NCBI RefSeq assembly: GCF_900639875.1
Contig: NZ_CAAAIA010000004.1
Coordinates: forward strand, 124,001 to 188,000
Length of the DNA: 64,000 nt
Source of the DNA: Legionella impletisoli
Lineage (GTDB): Bacteria > Pseudomonadota > Gammaproteobacteria > Legionellales > Legionellaceae
Reading direction: 5' to 3'
Positions 8,249-16,863 of this stretch are shown here, one piece after another. Numbering within the stretch: the first letter of the stretch is position 1; every line of letters begins with the position of its first letter. The position numbers were made by a program, and so were the translations under genes. Under the pieces are notes generated by a model. That model had not been told where the DNA came from. It saw only the letters and a list, made by a program, of their open reading frames with translations, and made no database searches.

Positions 8249-9433
8249 ATGATTCGGTCTATGATGCATCGTTCAACACCCTTATTACTGCTGGGTTTTA
8301 TGTCTGCCTTTTCGTTGCTGACGTTTGATTTATACCAGCCAGCATTACCAACAATAATTACCTATTTCAATACCTCCTACAGTCTAGGGCAGCTGACGTT
8401 TAGTTTATATTTATTCGCGTTTGGATTGGGTCAATTGATTTGGGGGCCTTTAATTGATCATTACGGTAGAAGGCTTATGCTTCCTCTAAGCATAAGCTTA
8501 TTTTTATTAGCTACTGTAGTGTGTATTTTTGCACACCATATTTTTGTGCTGATTATCGCACGAGGAATACAAGGTCTATCGGCTTGTTGTGCTGGAGTGG
8601 TTTCTATTTCTACTACAAGAGATTGTGTAGACAGTACGGAACGAGCGAAGGCTATTTCTCATATCTCCATGATTGTCGCTGCGTCCCCTATTTTTGCACC
8701 CTTACTCGGTTCGGTTATTTTGCTTTATTTTCCATGGCAGGCAAATTTTGTCATGATGGGGTTGATAGGTGTGGTCTTATTGAGTTTGAGCTACTTTTTT
8801 TTAAACGAATCACCCAACTGGCATTACTCTGGTTACTCGTTGCAATGGATTAATTCATTGAAATCCTATCAGTCCATTCTAAGGCATAGGCATCTATGGA
8901 TAGGAGCGAGCTCTATTTCTTTTTCTTTTTCAATGCTCATGATTGTAGTTATTAATGCGTCCTACCTATTAATCAGCCAATTACAGTATTCTCCGATGAA
9001 ATTTGGAATTTTGTTTGGAATCAATGGCGCGATGCTAATTTTAGGAAATTATATTGGAATTAAGTTACGAGAATACTATTCTTTGCTTTGGAACATTCGC
9101 TTAGGCGCGCTCTTCTTACTTGGGGGAGCATCTTTAATACTTCTTGGATATCTTATTTGGGGCCTTAGTTTGTTCATGTTGGCGCCTTGTTTATTAGTGA
9201 GTTTAGGAAACAGTTTTCTAAATCCTCCAACGCTTTCGATAACCTTGGCTAAGTATGAACAAAACCCTGCTACAGCAACGGCTATTATCAATACCATTCG
9301 TATGTCGGTTTCTGCTTTATTGGCGGGATTAATTGGCAGTTTGATGGTTCATCATTTGATATTTCTGCCATTAAGCCTACTCATCTGTGCATCGATGGTG
9401 GTGTATATCAGTACGCTTTTTCAAAGCAATTAG
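8249..9433 (+). CDS. Bcr/CflA-family MFS multidrug exporter
   Basis: A 394-residue protein with 12 predicted membrane segments. The N-terminus fits the Bcr/CflA drug:proton antiporter group closely: TFDLYQPALPTI in TM1, LFAFGLGQLIWGPLIDHYGR (TM2 and motif A with D-H-Y-G-R-R), IARGIQGLSACC (motif B with Arg), and SPIFAPLLGS (motif C-like). Substrates of this group include bicyclomycin, chloramphenicol and sulphonamides; the actual substrate here is unknown. Start codons at 8249, 8261 and 8264 are all possible and none has a strong ribosome site. Its 3' end overlaps the convergent gene by 4 nt. Confidence 0.8.
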   Translation: MIRSMMHRSTPLLLLGFMSAFSLLTFDLYQPALPTIITYFNTSYSLGQLTFSLYLFAFGLGQLIWGPLIDHYGRRLMLPLSISLFLLATVVCIFAHHIFVLIIARGIQGLSACCAGVVSISTTRDCVDSTERAKAISHISMIVAASPIFAPLLGSVILLYFPWQANFVMMGLIGVVLLSLSYFFLNESPNWHYSGYSLQWINSLKSYQSILRHRHLWIGASSISFSFSMLMIVVINASYLLISQLQYSPMKFGILFGINGAMLILGNYIGIKLREYYSLLWNIRLGALFLLGGASLILLGYLIWGLSLFMLAPCLLVSLGNSFLNPPTLSITLAKYEQNPATATAIINTIRMSVSALLAGLIGSLMVHHLIFLPLSLLICASMVVYISTLFQSN

Positions 9434-10191
9434 TTCAATTCGCTTATCTTCGGTTGGGGAAAAAATTTTTCATCAAATGGTTTATTTTGATTACAAAACA
9501 TGGTTTTTGCAGCCAGAGCATTCATTGTTTTAAATAAGCCATATGTGCTTAGGCCCCCAGCAACGGTGCATGTCGAAATCGTGATGGCTGCTAAACCACT
9601 TGAAAGAAGAGATGCGGCCAAAACAAGTCCAACTAAGGAAGATAGGCTGACCAATAAAGCTACTCCTATCAGGCTATAAAATAATAAAGTCTGGTATCGT
9701 GCCAATACAGAGCGGGTTTTTCTGGCTTCAATATGAAATTTAGCATTATCCATCACGCGTCCTGGGAGCGTAATTCCTATTGGTAAAATGCTTGGAACAA
9801 AAAAACCTAAGCAAAAATAGTTTAGGCTGAAAGGGGCGGAAAAGGCGCGTGGGTCAGGAATGTTGGCAAATTTCTTCAAAAACCATTGGGTTGCATCCGC
9901 GCAGTTATTTTTGGTCAATTCTGGATATACTTTACGATAGCAGTATTGGTACCACCCATCAATGATCTCCTTAGGATTTGCTTCAATCGAAAACGAATAA
10001 ATCGAATTCGCACTGTTTATAAGCTTTAAGTATTTTTCTGAAGAATAAGAAAAAATGAGTTCAGGCCGTCTTCTCCAACCGTTTATTCGAAAATAAGTAT
10101 AAGGATTAGAGGAAGTATTCTCTAATACAACCTCAAGATGAGAAAACAAGACGTAATGCCAGTTTAATAAATAGACATTTATAATCGCCAT
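9430..10191 (-). CDS. Two-TM protein with possible papain-like (His...Asn-Cys) domain
   Basis: A 253-residue protein. The N-terminal 110 residues show NVYLLNWHYVLFSHLEVVLE, an Arg/Trp-containing strand, and later ELTKNNCADATQWFLKK. A strand-embedded His followed about 80 residues later by an N-C-A-D helix start is the permuted papain-like (NlpC/P60, LRAT, PPPDE type) pattern, in which the Cys is the nucleophile. About residues 170-220 form two membrane helices with a short turn (LLFYSLIGVALLVSLSSLVG, and LAAITISTCTVAGGL). I see no signal peptide. This could be a membrane-anchored thiol hydrolase effector; the catalytic assignment is tentative and comes only from spacing. Confidence 0.55.
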   Translation of the reverse strand: MAIINVYLLNWHYVLFSHLEVVLENTSSNPYTYFRINGWRRRPELIFSYSSEKYLKLINSANSIYSFSIEANPKEIIDGWYQYCYRKVYPELTKNNCADATQWFLKKFANIPDPRAFSAPFSLNYFCLGFFVPSILPIGITLPGRVMDNAKFHIEARKTRSVLARYQTLLFYSLIGVALLVSLSSLVGLVLAASLLSSGLAAITISTCTVAGGLSTYGLFKTMNALAAKTMFCNQNKPFDEKFFPQPKISELN

Positions 10192-10288
10192 TATACGGTG
10201 AAATGGTAAATTTGGAATTAATGGTACCTAAAAGAATAACCATATAAAACCTAAATGGCTTATTTGTTTAAAATTTATCCAATTGCGC

Positions 10289-10327
10289 TATAATTTAAAA
10301 GAACATGGATTTTCAAAGGAATGAATT
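10289..10327 (+). promoter_or_regulatory. -10-like box and ribosome binding site of the second small Cys-rich gene
   Basis: TATAAT at 10289-10294 is followed by TTTCAAAGGAATGAA, the same leader string seen before the paralogous gene at 5954. AAGGA sits about 8 nt before ATG 10328. No clear -35 element is visible. Confidence 0.4.
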
Positions 10328-10633
10328 ATGGGCACTCGTACTATTTTTAAATCATTATTTGGGTTTCCTGTCGCAGCGTTGTTAGCCGCGTTTCTTGGAA
10401 CAAGTTATTCTCCTTTAGTACAAGCCAACTCTAATTTAGAGGTAACTTCTGAGCAAAAACCGGTTGAGCTAGCCTTTTGGTGGGTTCATCGTGATCGATA
10501 TTACACCTACGGCGCCCCAGGTTATTATTATCGTTACTGGACGGATTGGAGACAAGTTAGCCCTCGTTGTCAAAGAAGTTGTTTGGTCAATCACCGTGGG
10601 TATGTGATTCGTTGTGTACGACGTTGCTATTGA
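10328..10633 (+). CDS. Small secreted Cys-rich protein, paralogue of 5954-6229
   Basis: A 101-residue protein with an N-terminal signal peptide (hydrophobic stretch GFPVAALLAAFLGTSYS, cleavage probably after VQA). The mature C-terminus is Tyr/Arg-rich with four cysteines in the order SPRCQRSCLV, YVIRC, RRC. It shares YRYWT-x-W, P-x-C, SCLV or RCLV, and YVI-x-C with the 5954 product, and both genes share the ribosome-site leader. The insert YYTYGAPGYYYRYW is aromatic-rich. It is probably a disulphide-bonded periplasmic or surface protein of unknown role. A strong terminator lies 20 nt downstream, so the gene is a single unit. Confidence 0.7.
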   Translation: MGTRTIFKSLFGFPVAALLAAFLGTSYSPLVQANSNLEVTSEQKPVELAFWWVHRDRYYTYGAPGYYYRYWTDWRQVSPRCQRSCLVNHRGYVIRCVRRCY

Positions 10634-10653
10634 TGCGACAAGAGTCTGCTTTT

Positions 10654-10687
10654 ATCGCGAAACTCAAGGTTGGTTTCGCGATTCTTT
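10654..10687 (+). terminator. Rho-independent terminator
   Basis: A perfect 10-bp stem (ATCGCGAAAC at 10654-10663 with GTTTCGCGAT at 10673-10682), a 9-nt loop, then TCTTT. It sits 20 nt after the stop codon of the small secreted protein gene. Confidence 0.8.
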
Positions 10688-10809
10688 CTAAGGGTGCAAG
10701 CACCAGAGCATTATATTTGTTTTATATTCTCTCAAATCGTGCACTATTAAGTAATCCTTAATCTTTTCTTGTTAAACTTATTATTTTATTGTCCGTAGCC
10801 ATTTTCAAA

Positions 10810-12408
10810 ATGAAAGTAATTTTAGTTTATGCCAATTGTGTTAAGGCAGGAGCAAAAGGAGATTTTGTATTAGCGGGAAATATTGCGAGAGATCTAGCGA
10901 TTGAATTACGCCATAACGGTCGGGATATCGATGTCGTTTTGACTAGCACTCTGGAAGGCATTGAGCGATTTAAAAGTCTTTATGACTCAATAGATGGGAT
11001 GTTTTTATCCATTGAAGGCCTGCAAATTCAGTTGGTAGCACTCGAAGAGTTTGATGCGCATCATTATGAAGTGGTAGCTTTTATTGAAGCCAATCGCTGC
11101 AAGCATGCTCCTGCTGAGTTGATAAAAAACATTCTTTCTCCTCATAGCGAGCTTTTTATTCTGAATGCAGCGGACCGTGAAATTAGGCCTAGAGAACATT
11201 ATATAGAAAATATCAACCATTTTCAGCCTGGCTTATATACTTATTTTCCTGATGTGCATATTCTTTATACCGGTCTAGGTGTAGGCCGAATTGGACTTCC
11301 AAGCATTCCTGCCTCATCCGACTTGCCCTCACTTAACGCAGAAGAAGAAGTTAAAATCCCAAAGCACCCATTCGGATTAATGTATCTTTCTGGTGATCCA
11401 GAATACTGTGGAAGCGTGATTGCGCAATATATGCAAATGACAAATCTACCAGAATACGTTTTGGTGGGAGGGTTGGTTCACAACAAAGCTAAAGTAGAAG
11501 CTACCATCATGGAACGATTATTACTTAACAACCCAGAATCGTTATGCATTACTTATCATCAAACCTTAAGCAATGTAACCATGCGCCACATGGCAGCTCA
11601 ATCACATCGCGTGGTGGTATCCATGGGAGTGATGAGCACTTTAGAAGCTTTTCGCGATGATAAATTACCTTTTTATCATTTTAATTCTAATATTACGTTC
11701 GCTAAATCGTATTTATTAGCCGTGCAATCTCTTTGTAGGGCTATGGATGCTTCTGAAAATAAAATGTCGCAATTGATTTTCTCATTAGCAGGTTATTTAT
11801 TTTCTATAAAACCTTTGAAACCTTCGCAATTAAATCAGCTTAGAAGCTTACTAGCCATTGAGCCTGTTTCTGAGGGATTGGTGCGAGTTAATCAACAAAT
11901 ACTTGAACAAGCGAACGGAAAAGTAGCACGTCATTTACTAGGTTTTATGAGTAATCCTGCCAAATCCTCAACGCATCAACAATGCATCTCAATTTGTCTT
12001 ACATTACGTACGAAGGGGGAAGTCGCATTAACCTTTGATGAAGCGTTAAGACGGGCGGCTGAAAAAGGAATGATATTTGAATTAAAAGTATTACTGACAA
12101 AACTCTCAATTAATCAAATCAATAAATCCGATCGTTTAAAACGAACCGCATTGCATTATGCCGTTTTACAACAAAAACATGATTGTATCCGTCTATTAAT
12201 TAAACATGGAGCTATATTAGACGTTCAAGATCACTTCAAAAAAACACCTCTAGATTACGCGATAATACAAGATGATGAACGTTCAATAGAAATACTTAGT
12301 GGCGCTAAACTTACATCTTCTGATGGTGAAAAGGACTTATCCGACTCAAGTTCAGATCCCATACTGATTGATGTGGCCAATTCTTTTCCAAATCTTTCAT
12401 TGATATGA
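10810..12408 (+). CDS. Ankyrin-repeat protein with possible GT-B-like N-terminal domain
   Basis: A 532-residue protein. Residues about 1-330 look like an alpha/beta enzyme with two Rossmann-type halves. It starts MKVILVYANCVKAGAKGDF, then AGNIARDLAIELRHNG and DVVLTS; the second half has FGLMYLSGD, LCITYHQTLSN and HRVVVSMGVMSTLEAF, reminiscent of GT-B glycosyltransferases, but I cannot name a family. The C-terminal region carries two ankyrin repeats (RTALHYAVLQQKHDCIRLL and TPLDYAIIQDDERSIEIL) and an acidic Ser-rich tail (DLSDSSSD). There is no signal peptide. The architecture fits an ankyrin-type Dot/Icm effector. An in-frame TTG at 10789 exists upstream; ATG 10810 is preferred. Confidence 0.65.
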   Translation: MKVILVYANCVKAGAKGDFVLAGNIARDLAIELRHNGRDIDVVLTSTLEGIERFKSLYDSIDGMFLSIEGLQIQLVALEEFDAHHYEVVAFIEANRCKHAPAELIKNILSPHSELFILNAADREIRPREHYIENINHFQPGLYTYFPDVHILYTGLGVGRIGLPSIPASSDLPSLNAEEEVKIPKHPFGLMYLSGDPEYCGSVIAQYMQMTNLPEYVLVGGLVHNKAKVEATIMERLLLNNPESLCITYHQTLSNVTMRHMAAQSHRVVVSMGVMSTLEAFRDDKLPFYHFNSNITFAKSYLLAVQSLCRAMDASENKMSQLIFSLAGYLFSIKPLKPSQLNQLRSLLAIEPVSEGLVRVNQQILEQANGKVARHLLGFMSNPAKSSTHQQCISICLTLRTKGEVALTFDEALRRAAEKGMIFELKVLLTKLSINQINKSDRLKRTALHYAVLQQKHDCIRLLIKHGAILDVQDHFKKTPLDYAIIQDDERSIEILSGAKLTSSDGEKDLSDSSSDPILIDVANSFPNLSLI

Positions 12409-12425
12409 TAGATAATAGAATTCGC

Positions 12426-13757
12426 TTACAGGAATAAGAAGCTTCGAATATGAATGTATTTTCTCACTAGATAAGTGCTAATCCCATTTCTTATAATGAT
12501 GATTATTATCGTAGCCATTGCTGTTCCGCTAATACCAAAATAAATGGTTGCTGGTGGAACAAAAAGGCATAATGCCAATAATTCGGCTATATTTAATCTA
12601 AAATTAAATCGTTCATATCCTTTATAGAGTAATAAAATATTACTAAAATTAATAAGACTAGAAAGACAAATGCCGACGCTTAGAATAATTACACAATTTT
12701 GTGCGGCATCATAAGATGGGCCAAAATGGGATAACAAACTTGATGAAAAATAAATAATTATGCTCGTTAAAACAATAAAGATGGAAGCCACCGCTATATT
12801 GGTTGTATCTAATTTATGTTGCAGTAATCTAGAGCCCTCGGGTGTTTTCAGTAGAGATACCATGTGTGGTTTTACTGCTTGATACAAGTTGTTTGGTAAC
12901 CACAAAACGCCGGTAATGCTTAAGGCAGCGGCATAATGCCCGACTTCTTTTTCCGAGGTTGCAAACACCTCTACAATAATTAAATCAATAATAGAAATAA
13001 TCAAAAAAATCATAGCGGTTGAAATAAATGAGGCAGATTTAGGAAGCCATTCTTTATGGTATACATCAATTTTTTTTAATTGTTTAATAGCCCCCCTCAT
13101 CATAAATAATATGTTTTCGTTTAGTGTGAGCGTGCTTAAGATAGCTAAAATTAAAAAAGAAACAAATAAACCGATTGTTAATGAAACATTATCTAAAGTG
13201 GTTCCCAAAAACAAAACTGCAATTGCGAAGATAACGAATTGAATGAAATAGCTAAATATGCTTGAAATCGCAACGGAAAAATAAACTTGTTCAGCACTGA
13301 GAAAATAGTTACTAATAAGTTTGACAAATGCAGCTATCGGTGCGATCCAAAATATAAATACCGCTAAATGGTAATCATCGTAATCATGAATACCAAGATA
13401 GTCTAATAAAAGTATCATGCTATTCGAAAAAAAAGCGATAAAAATACAAAGTAAAGATGTAATCCAGATTAATTTAAGATTCCAAGCAATGTAATGCTTT
13501 GCTACTTCTGTAGCGTCCGTTCGTAAGTAATTAGACAGGAATCGTTGGGAGCTAACATTCGTTCCAAATAAAATAAGACTAATTAAAATATTTAAAAATT
13601 TAATTGCAACACTAAAATCCCCATAAAGGTGAACCTCTAGATTACGAGCCAAAAATACATTAAGTCCATATTTAATGACATAACCAACTAAGCCCAATAA
13701 AAACAGAATATAAGTATATTTCAGTTCTTCTTTCATAAGAAACTGGATTGTAGACAT
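12426..13757 (-). CDS. Wzx-like oligosaccharide flippase (MATE/PST superfamily)
   Basis: A 443-residue protein with 12-14 membrane segments spread evenly along its length. The N-terminus LVGYVIKYGLNVFLARNLEV, then YGDFSVAIKFLNIL and NVSSQRFLSNYL, is the characteristic start of polysaccharide-transport (Wzx/O-antigen translocase) proteins, where VGYVI...LAR...YG is recurrent. Such proteins flip lipid-linked sugar units across the inner membrane. No glycosyltransferase genes lie next to it, so its substrate is unclear; it is the only sugar-export gene here outside the large operon. Possible starts are 13757 and 13736, neither with a clear ribosome site. Confidence 0.7.
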   Translation of the reverse strand: MSTIQFLMKEELKYTYILFLLGLVGYVIKYGLNVFLARNLEVHLYGDFSVAIKFLNILISLILFGTNVSSQRFLSNYLRTDATEVAKHYIAWNLKLIWITSLLCIFIAFFSNSMILLLDYLGIHDYDDYHLAVFIFWIAPIAAFVKLISNYFLSAEQVYFSVAISSIFSYFIQFVIFAIAVLFLGTTLDNVSLTIGLFVSFLILAILSTLTLNENILFMMRGAIKQLKKIDVYHKEWLPKSASFISTAMIFLIISIIDLIIVEVFATSEKEVGHYAAALSITGVLWLPNNLYQAVKPHMVSLLKTPEGSRLLQHKLDTTNIAVASIFIVLTSIIIYFSSSLLSHFGPSYDAAQNCVIILSVGICLSSLINFSNILLLYKGYERFNFRLNIAELLALCLFVPPATIYFGISGTAMATIIIIIIRNGISTYLVRKYIHIRSFLFL

Positions 13758-13901
13758 TATGTTTTACTTTATTCTTTATTTTATTGGTTTTCAAATGGGT
13801 TGATTTTTAATGGATAAAAAATAATCAAAACAACCGTAGACAAGTGCTTAAATAATTATCAAAATAGGCGGCTTTTATTGTTATGGGTTTAAAGTTAAGT
13901 C

Positions 13902-14390
13902 ATGAAAAGATTCGTTCCATATTTTTTTATGCTGTCTATTTGGGCTAGCATGAATGTTTGTTTTGCAGCAAACACTCATGCTGCACCATTGCCTGATGTA
14001 GAATACCAACAGCAAGTTTTATTTTATGTGAATCAGTATCGAATAAAGCATCATCGAGTACCATTAAAATTAATTCCAACGATATCAAAAACTGCAGAAA
14101 CGCATAGTATCGCAATGGCAAAAAAACGCGTTCCCTTCGGGCATCAAAATTTTAATCAACGAATAAATTCCTTATACAAGCAGATTAAAAACTGCCAAGG
14201 TGGTGCGGAGAATGTAGCGTATTACAAGTATGGACCCAAGAAGCTTGTGGATGCATGGATAGCTAGTCCTGGTCATCGTAGAAATATTCTAGGAGATTAT
14301 AACTTAACCGGAATTGGAATTGCTCATGATAGTAAAGGGTGGGGGTATTACACTCAACTCTTTTTGAAAAGCCCGATGGCAATCAGTTAA
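13902..14390 (+). CDS. Secreted CAP/SCP-domain protein (YkwD-like)
   Basis: A 162-residue protein with a signal peptide (FVPYFFMLSIWASMNVCFA) followed by a single CAP domain. It shows the family landmarks in order: QQQVLFYVNQYRIKHHRVPL (first helix), TAETHSIAMAKKRVPFGHQN (with the conserved His), GGAENVAYY (the GENVA-like motif), WIASPGHRRNILGDYNLTG (the W-x-x-S-P-G-H-x-x-N-I-L motif), and a final GWGYYTQLF strand. Prokaryotic CAP proteins are extracytoplasmic; suggested roles are lipid or wall binding, but none is proven for this branch. The gene stands alone and is complete. Confidence 0.85.
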   Translation: MKRFVPYFFMLSIWASMNVCFAANTHAAPLPDVEYQQQVLFYVNQYRIKHHRVPLKLIPTISKTAETHSIAMAKKRVPFGHQNFNQRINSLYKQIKNCQGGAENVAYYKYGPKKLVDAWIASPGHRRNILGDYNLTGIGIAHDSKGWGYYTQLFLKSPMAIS

Positions 14391-14418
14391 TGAATCAAAT
14401 GGACGGTAAGTATTTATT

Positions 14419-15525
14419 CTAAACCATGTGCCTTGTAGAGGAATCGGTTACATCAATTTCGGTTAAGTCGGTTTCAGTTGGATCCTCATCTCCTGTAGAA
14501 GCGCTGGGTAGGATCTCTCCTTGAGAGATCAGGTGTTGTAATCGCGCTGCTCTTTGTTGTTCGCCTTTTGATTTAAAAAAACGACTCATGGAATAAAGAC
14601 AAGTCCCGCCAATTGCACCTGCGACCATGGTGGCTATTTGTTGAGAATTGATGCTATTGGCAGGATCATTCTCTTTGCTGATGGTAACGCCATAAGCAAC
14701 ACCCATTCGAATGTTGGCTATGAAGGTCAAATTTAAAAACTCTAAGGATGGGTTACATTCAAATTTAGTTTTTTCTGGTAGCGCAGTGGGAACAATATTC
14801 TCACTTATAGCAGACTTCAGATCAGGTTTGCATTCAAGCCCTGGAATTTGAAAAAATTGTATTGGGTAAGTTCTGCTCTCTTCCTTAGAGAGTGTTGACA
14901 TCGGTTTATTCATACCCTCTTTGTTTTGCATCATGGTCCCATTGGATGGGTAACCGTATTCCCAATTGATGGGTCTAAAATGAAAATGAAGAACGAAGCT
15001 TGTGACACTTGCGCTGATTGCAGCTGTTGCCGGAGCGCTTACCATCCCTCGTAGAGCTTGAGTTCCATATTCTTGCCAGGATGGGGGTTGATATAATGTA
15101 TCGCCTAAGACTATGTGATCTTTTTTTCCTTGAACCCATAGATGGAGCATGTTGCCAAAGATTTTTAACACCATGCCATTTGACAGGGCTATCATACTAA
15201 TGAGTCGGACGTAGTCCCTAGTTAAAAAATCATTTAAACTAACGGCCGTGTTGCCAATGTATTTTTCTTCAATATGATCGTTTGTTCGAGTATACGTTTG
15301 ACTCCAATCATTCAATACAGAAATGGTTGTGGAATTGGCTTCAATGCCGCCATTCCCATAATAAGTGATTCGAGCTCCGAAATCTAAGTAGTGTGAACCT
15401 GCAAAAGACATTCCTGAAAACACACTGCTTAACGTGCCAAGCGTTGATAAAAGATCGGCAGTTGTGTCAATGACATAAAGAATCGTTGATCGTATTCCCT
15501 TTTTTAGCCTATTTAATGAGTACAT
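14419..15525 (-). CDS. Membrane protein of unknown function
   Basis: A 368-residue protein with four or more probable membrane segments: near residues 12-45 (ILYVIDTTADLLSTLGTLSS), 105-130 (LISMIALSNGMVLKIFGN), 160-185 (VSAPATAAISASVTSFVLHF) and 300-320 (IATMVAGAIGGTCLYSMSRF). Between them are large hydrophilic loops with Asn/Thr-rich sequence and four cysteines outside the TMs. The C-terminal tail is Thr/Asp-rich (ETDLTEIDVTDSS). I recognise no family; the style is that of Legionella-restricted membrane proteins. It is a single gene, 28 nt from the convergent CAP gene. Confidence 0.6.
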   Translation of the reverse strand: MYSLNRLKKGIRSTILYVIDTTADLLSTLGTLSSVFSGMSFAGSHYLDFGARITYYGNGGIEANSTTISVLNDWSQTYTRTNDHIEEKYIGNTAVSLNDFLTRDYVRLISMIALSNGMVLKIFGNMLHLWVQGKKDHIVLGDTLYQPPSWQEYGTQALRGMVSAPATAAISASVTSFVLHFHFRPINWEYGYPSNGTMMQNKEGMNKPMSTLSKEESRTYPIQFFQIPGLECKPDLKSAISENIVPTALPEKTKFECNPSLEFLNLTFIANIRMGVAYGVTISKENDPANSINSQQIATMVAGAIGGTCLYSMSRFFKSKGEQQRAARLQHLISQGEILPSASTGDEDPTETDLTEIDVTDSSTRHMV

Positions 15526-15722
15526 AGGGTTACCAATTAGTGACTAAGCTTCTTAACCAGAACAATGATGAGTTAAGGCCTGATACAGCTAACGGCGGTT
15601 GTTTCTATAGGATCATTTACTCCACTGATTAGAAACCGAAGCCTAGGATAAAAAGTTTATATCCTTCTCTAAAGCTTTAAATCCTGTTCTAAACTAAAAT
15701 AACTGAAGAAAAAATACAAGAA

Positions 15723-16700
15723 TTAATCTAATAAGTGAAAGTAACGCGTACAAATGGTTTCCAGATGACTTAATGATTCACATCGGTTCATTTCGAGAAT
15801 AAATTCTGCTCTTTGCGGTAAGCCACGCGCATAATATTTGGCGAATTTTCTGGCTTGTATCACTGCAAATTTATCGCTATTTAAGAGCTTGGCAAGTTCG
15901 GTGATGTGTTCAAGAAACAACGCGCTTATTTGCGGAAATTCTGGTTTGGAAAAGGGTTGGTTAAAATATGCTGAAATCAGTTGTCCTATTAGCCAAGGTT
16001 GGCCAACGCCTGCACGAGCGATCATTACCCCAGCACAGCCTGTTGCAAACATTTTTTTCAACGAATCAATACACGCTATATCACCATTGCCAATAACTGG
16101 GATTTTAAGTTCTTGCACAAAAAATTGAATTTGATCAGTGTTGCAGGGGGTTTCATAGTGTTCAGTCCAATGGCGGCCATGGACTATTAAGTAATCCGTA
16201 CCCGCTTCTTCTACGACTTTGGCGATTTCTTTATTGAATTGATCAGAACTATGACCATCGATACGAATTTTCACAGAGACTGGCACATGAGTATTGGCTT
16301 TCATGGCTTTTATGGCTTCATATAAATTCAAAGGATCCGACAAATGTTTTGAGCCTGCACCTCGGGAACGAATCTTATTGACCGGGCAGCCACAATTTAA
16401 ATCGATTAAATCTGCGCCACAATCAGTGACGATCTTAGTGGCCTCGGCAATTTTATTAGGCTCTCTTCCAGACAATTGAAAGCAAACTGGGCCCTCATCT
16501 AAACTTTTGGCGACAAAGCGATGCCTATTTTTCGAGCTATTGATGAGTGTTTCACAAGAGATCATTTCGGTGAAGGTAAACGCAGGATGACCAAATTTCC
16601 AAAATAAGCGTCGAAAGGGGGCAGAGCTAATGCCAGCAAGCGGTCCTTGGATGATATTTACAGGAAAAGATCGATCTCTAAGCGTTAATTCTTTAATCAA
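15723..16700 (-). CDS. tRNA-dihydrouridine synthase family protein
   Basis: A 325-residue FMN-dependent TIM-barrel enzyme that reduces uridine to dihydrouridine in tRNA. Landmarks are IIQGPLAGISSAPFR (FMN site), the catalytic-Cys motif LIDLNCGCPVNKIRSRGAG, PVSVKIRIDG, YLIVHGRH, IPVIGNGDI and GVMIARAGVGQPWLI. The C-terminal recognition domain is short and helical. The motif LNCGCPVNK differs from typical E. coli DusA, B or C versions, so I do not assign a letter. No ATG lies in frame before the FMN motif; TTG 16700 (MIKELTLRDRSF) gives a normal length. The longer frame up to 16859 reads into the repeat block and is unlikely to be used. Confidence 0.85.
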   Translation of the reverse strand: MIKELTLRDRSFPVNIIQGPLAGISSAPFRRLFWKFGHPAFTFTEMISCETLINSSKNRHRFVAKSLDEGPVCFQLSGREPNKIAEATKIVTDCGADLIDLNCGCPVNKIRSRGAGSKHLSDPLNLYEAIKAMKANTHVPVSVKIRIDGHSSDQFNKEIAKVVEEAGTDYLIVHGRHWTEHYETPCNTDQIQFFVQELKIPVIGNGDIACIDSLKKMFATGCAGVMIARAGVGQPWLIGQLISAYFNQPFSKPEFPQISALFLEHITELAKLLNSDKFAVIQARKFAKYYARGLPQRAEFILEMNRCESLSHLETICTRYFHLLD

Positions 16701-16792
16701 AATGTACTCGTTGCGAATGAACAAAAAAACAATTTTAATGCAAAAAGCGCAAAATAAGAACCCTTGGGCGGGGGAGAGTGTTAGATGCCCCG

Positions 16793-16863
16793 GACAAGCC
16801 GTGGCAAGTAGAGGGAAAGACAAGCTGTGGCAAGTAGGGGGAAAGACAAGCCGTAGCAAGTAG
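16793..16863. repeat. Three tandem 26-bp units
   Basis: Units at 16793-16818, 16819-16844 and a partial one at 16845-16863, each built on GACAAGCCGTGGCAAGTAG followed by a G/A-rich GGGGGAAA. They differ at one or two positions. A degenerate relative (GGGGTAAAGATAAGCCGAG) also closes the first 176-bp unit, so the short units look like the joints of the larger repeat. Confidence 0.85.

Noticed and set aside
8521..8853. 110-codon frame within the Bcr/CflA gene
   Set aside because: Shadow frame; Cys/Tyr-rich composition typical of off-frame membrane-protein sequence.
16701..16859. Longer N-terminus of the dihydrouridine synthase
   Set aside because: It would add 53 Cys/Pro/Phe-rich residues encoded partly by the repeat block and unlike any family member; TTG 16700 gives the normal length.
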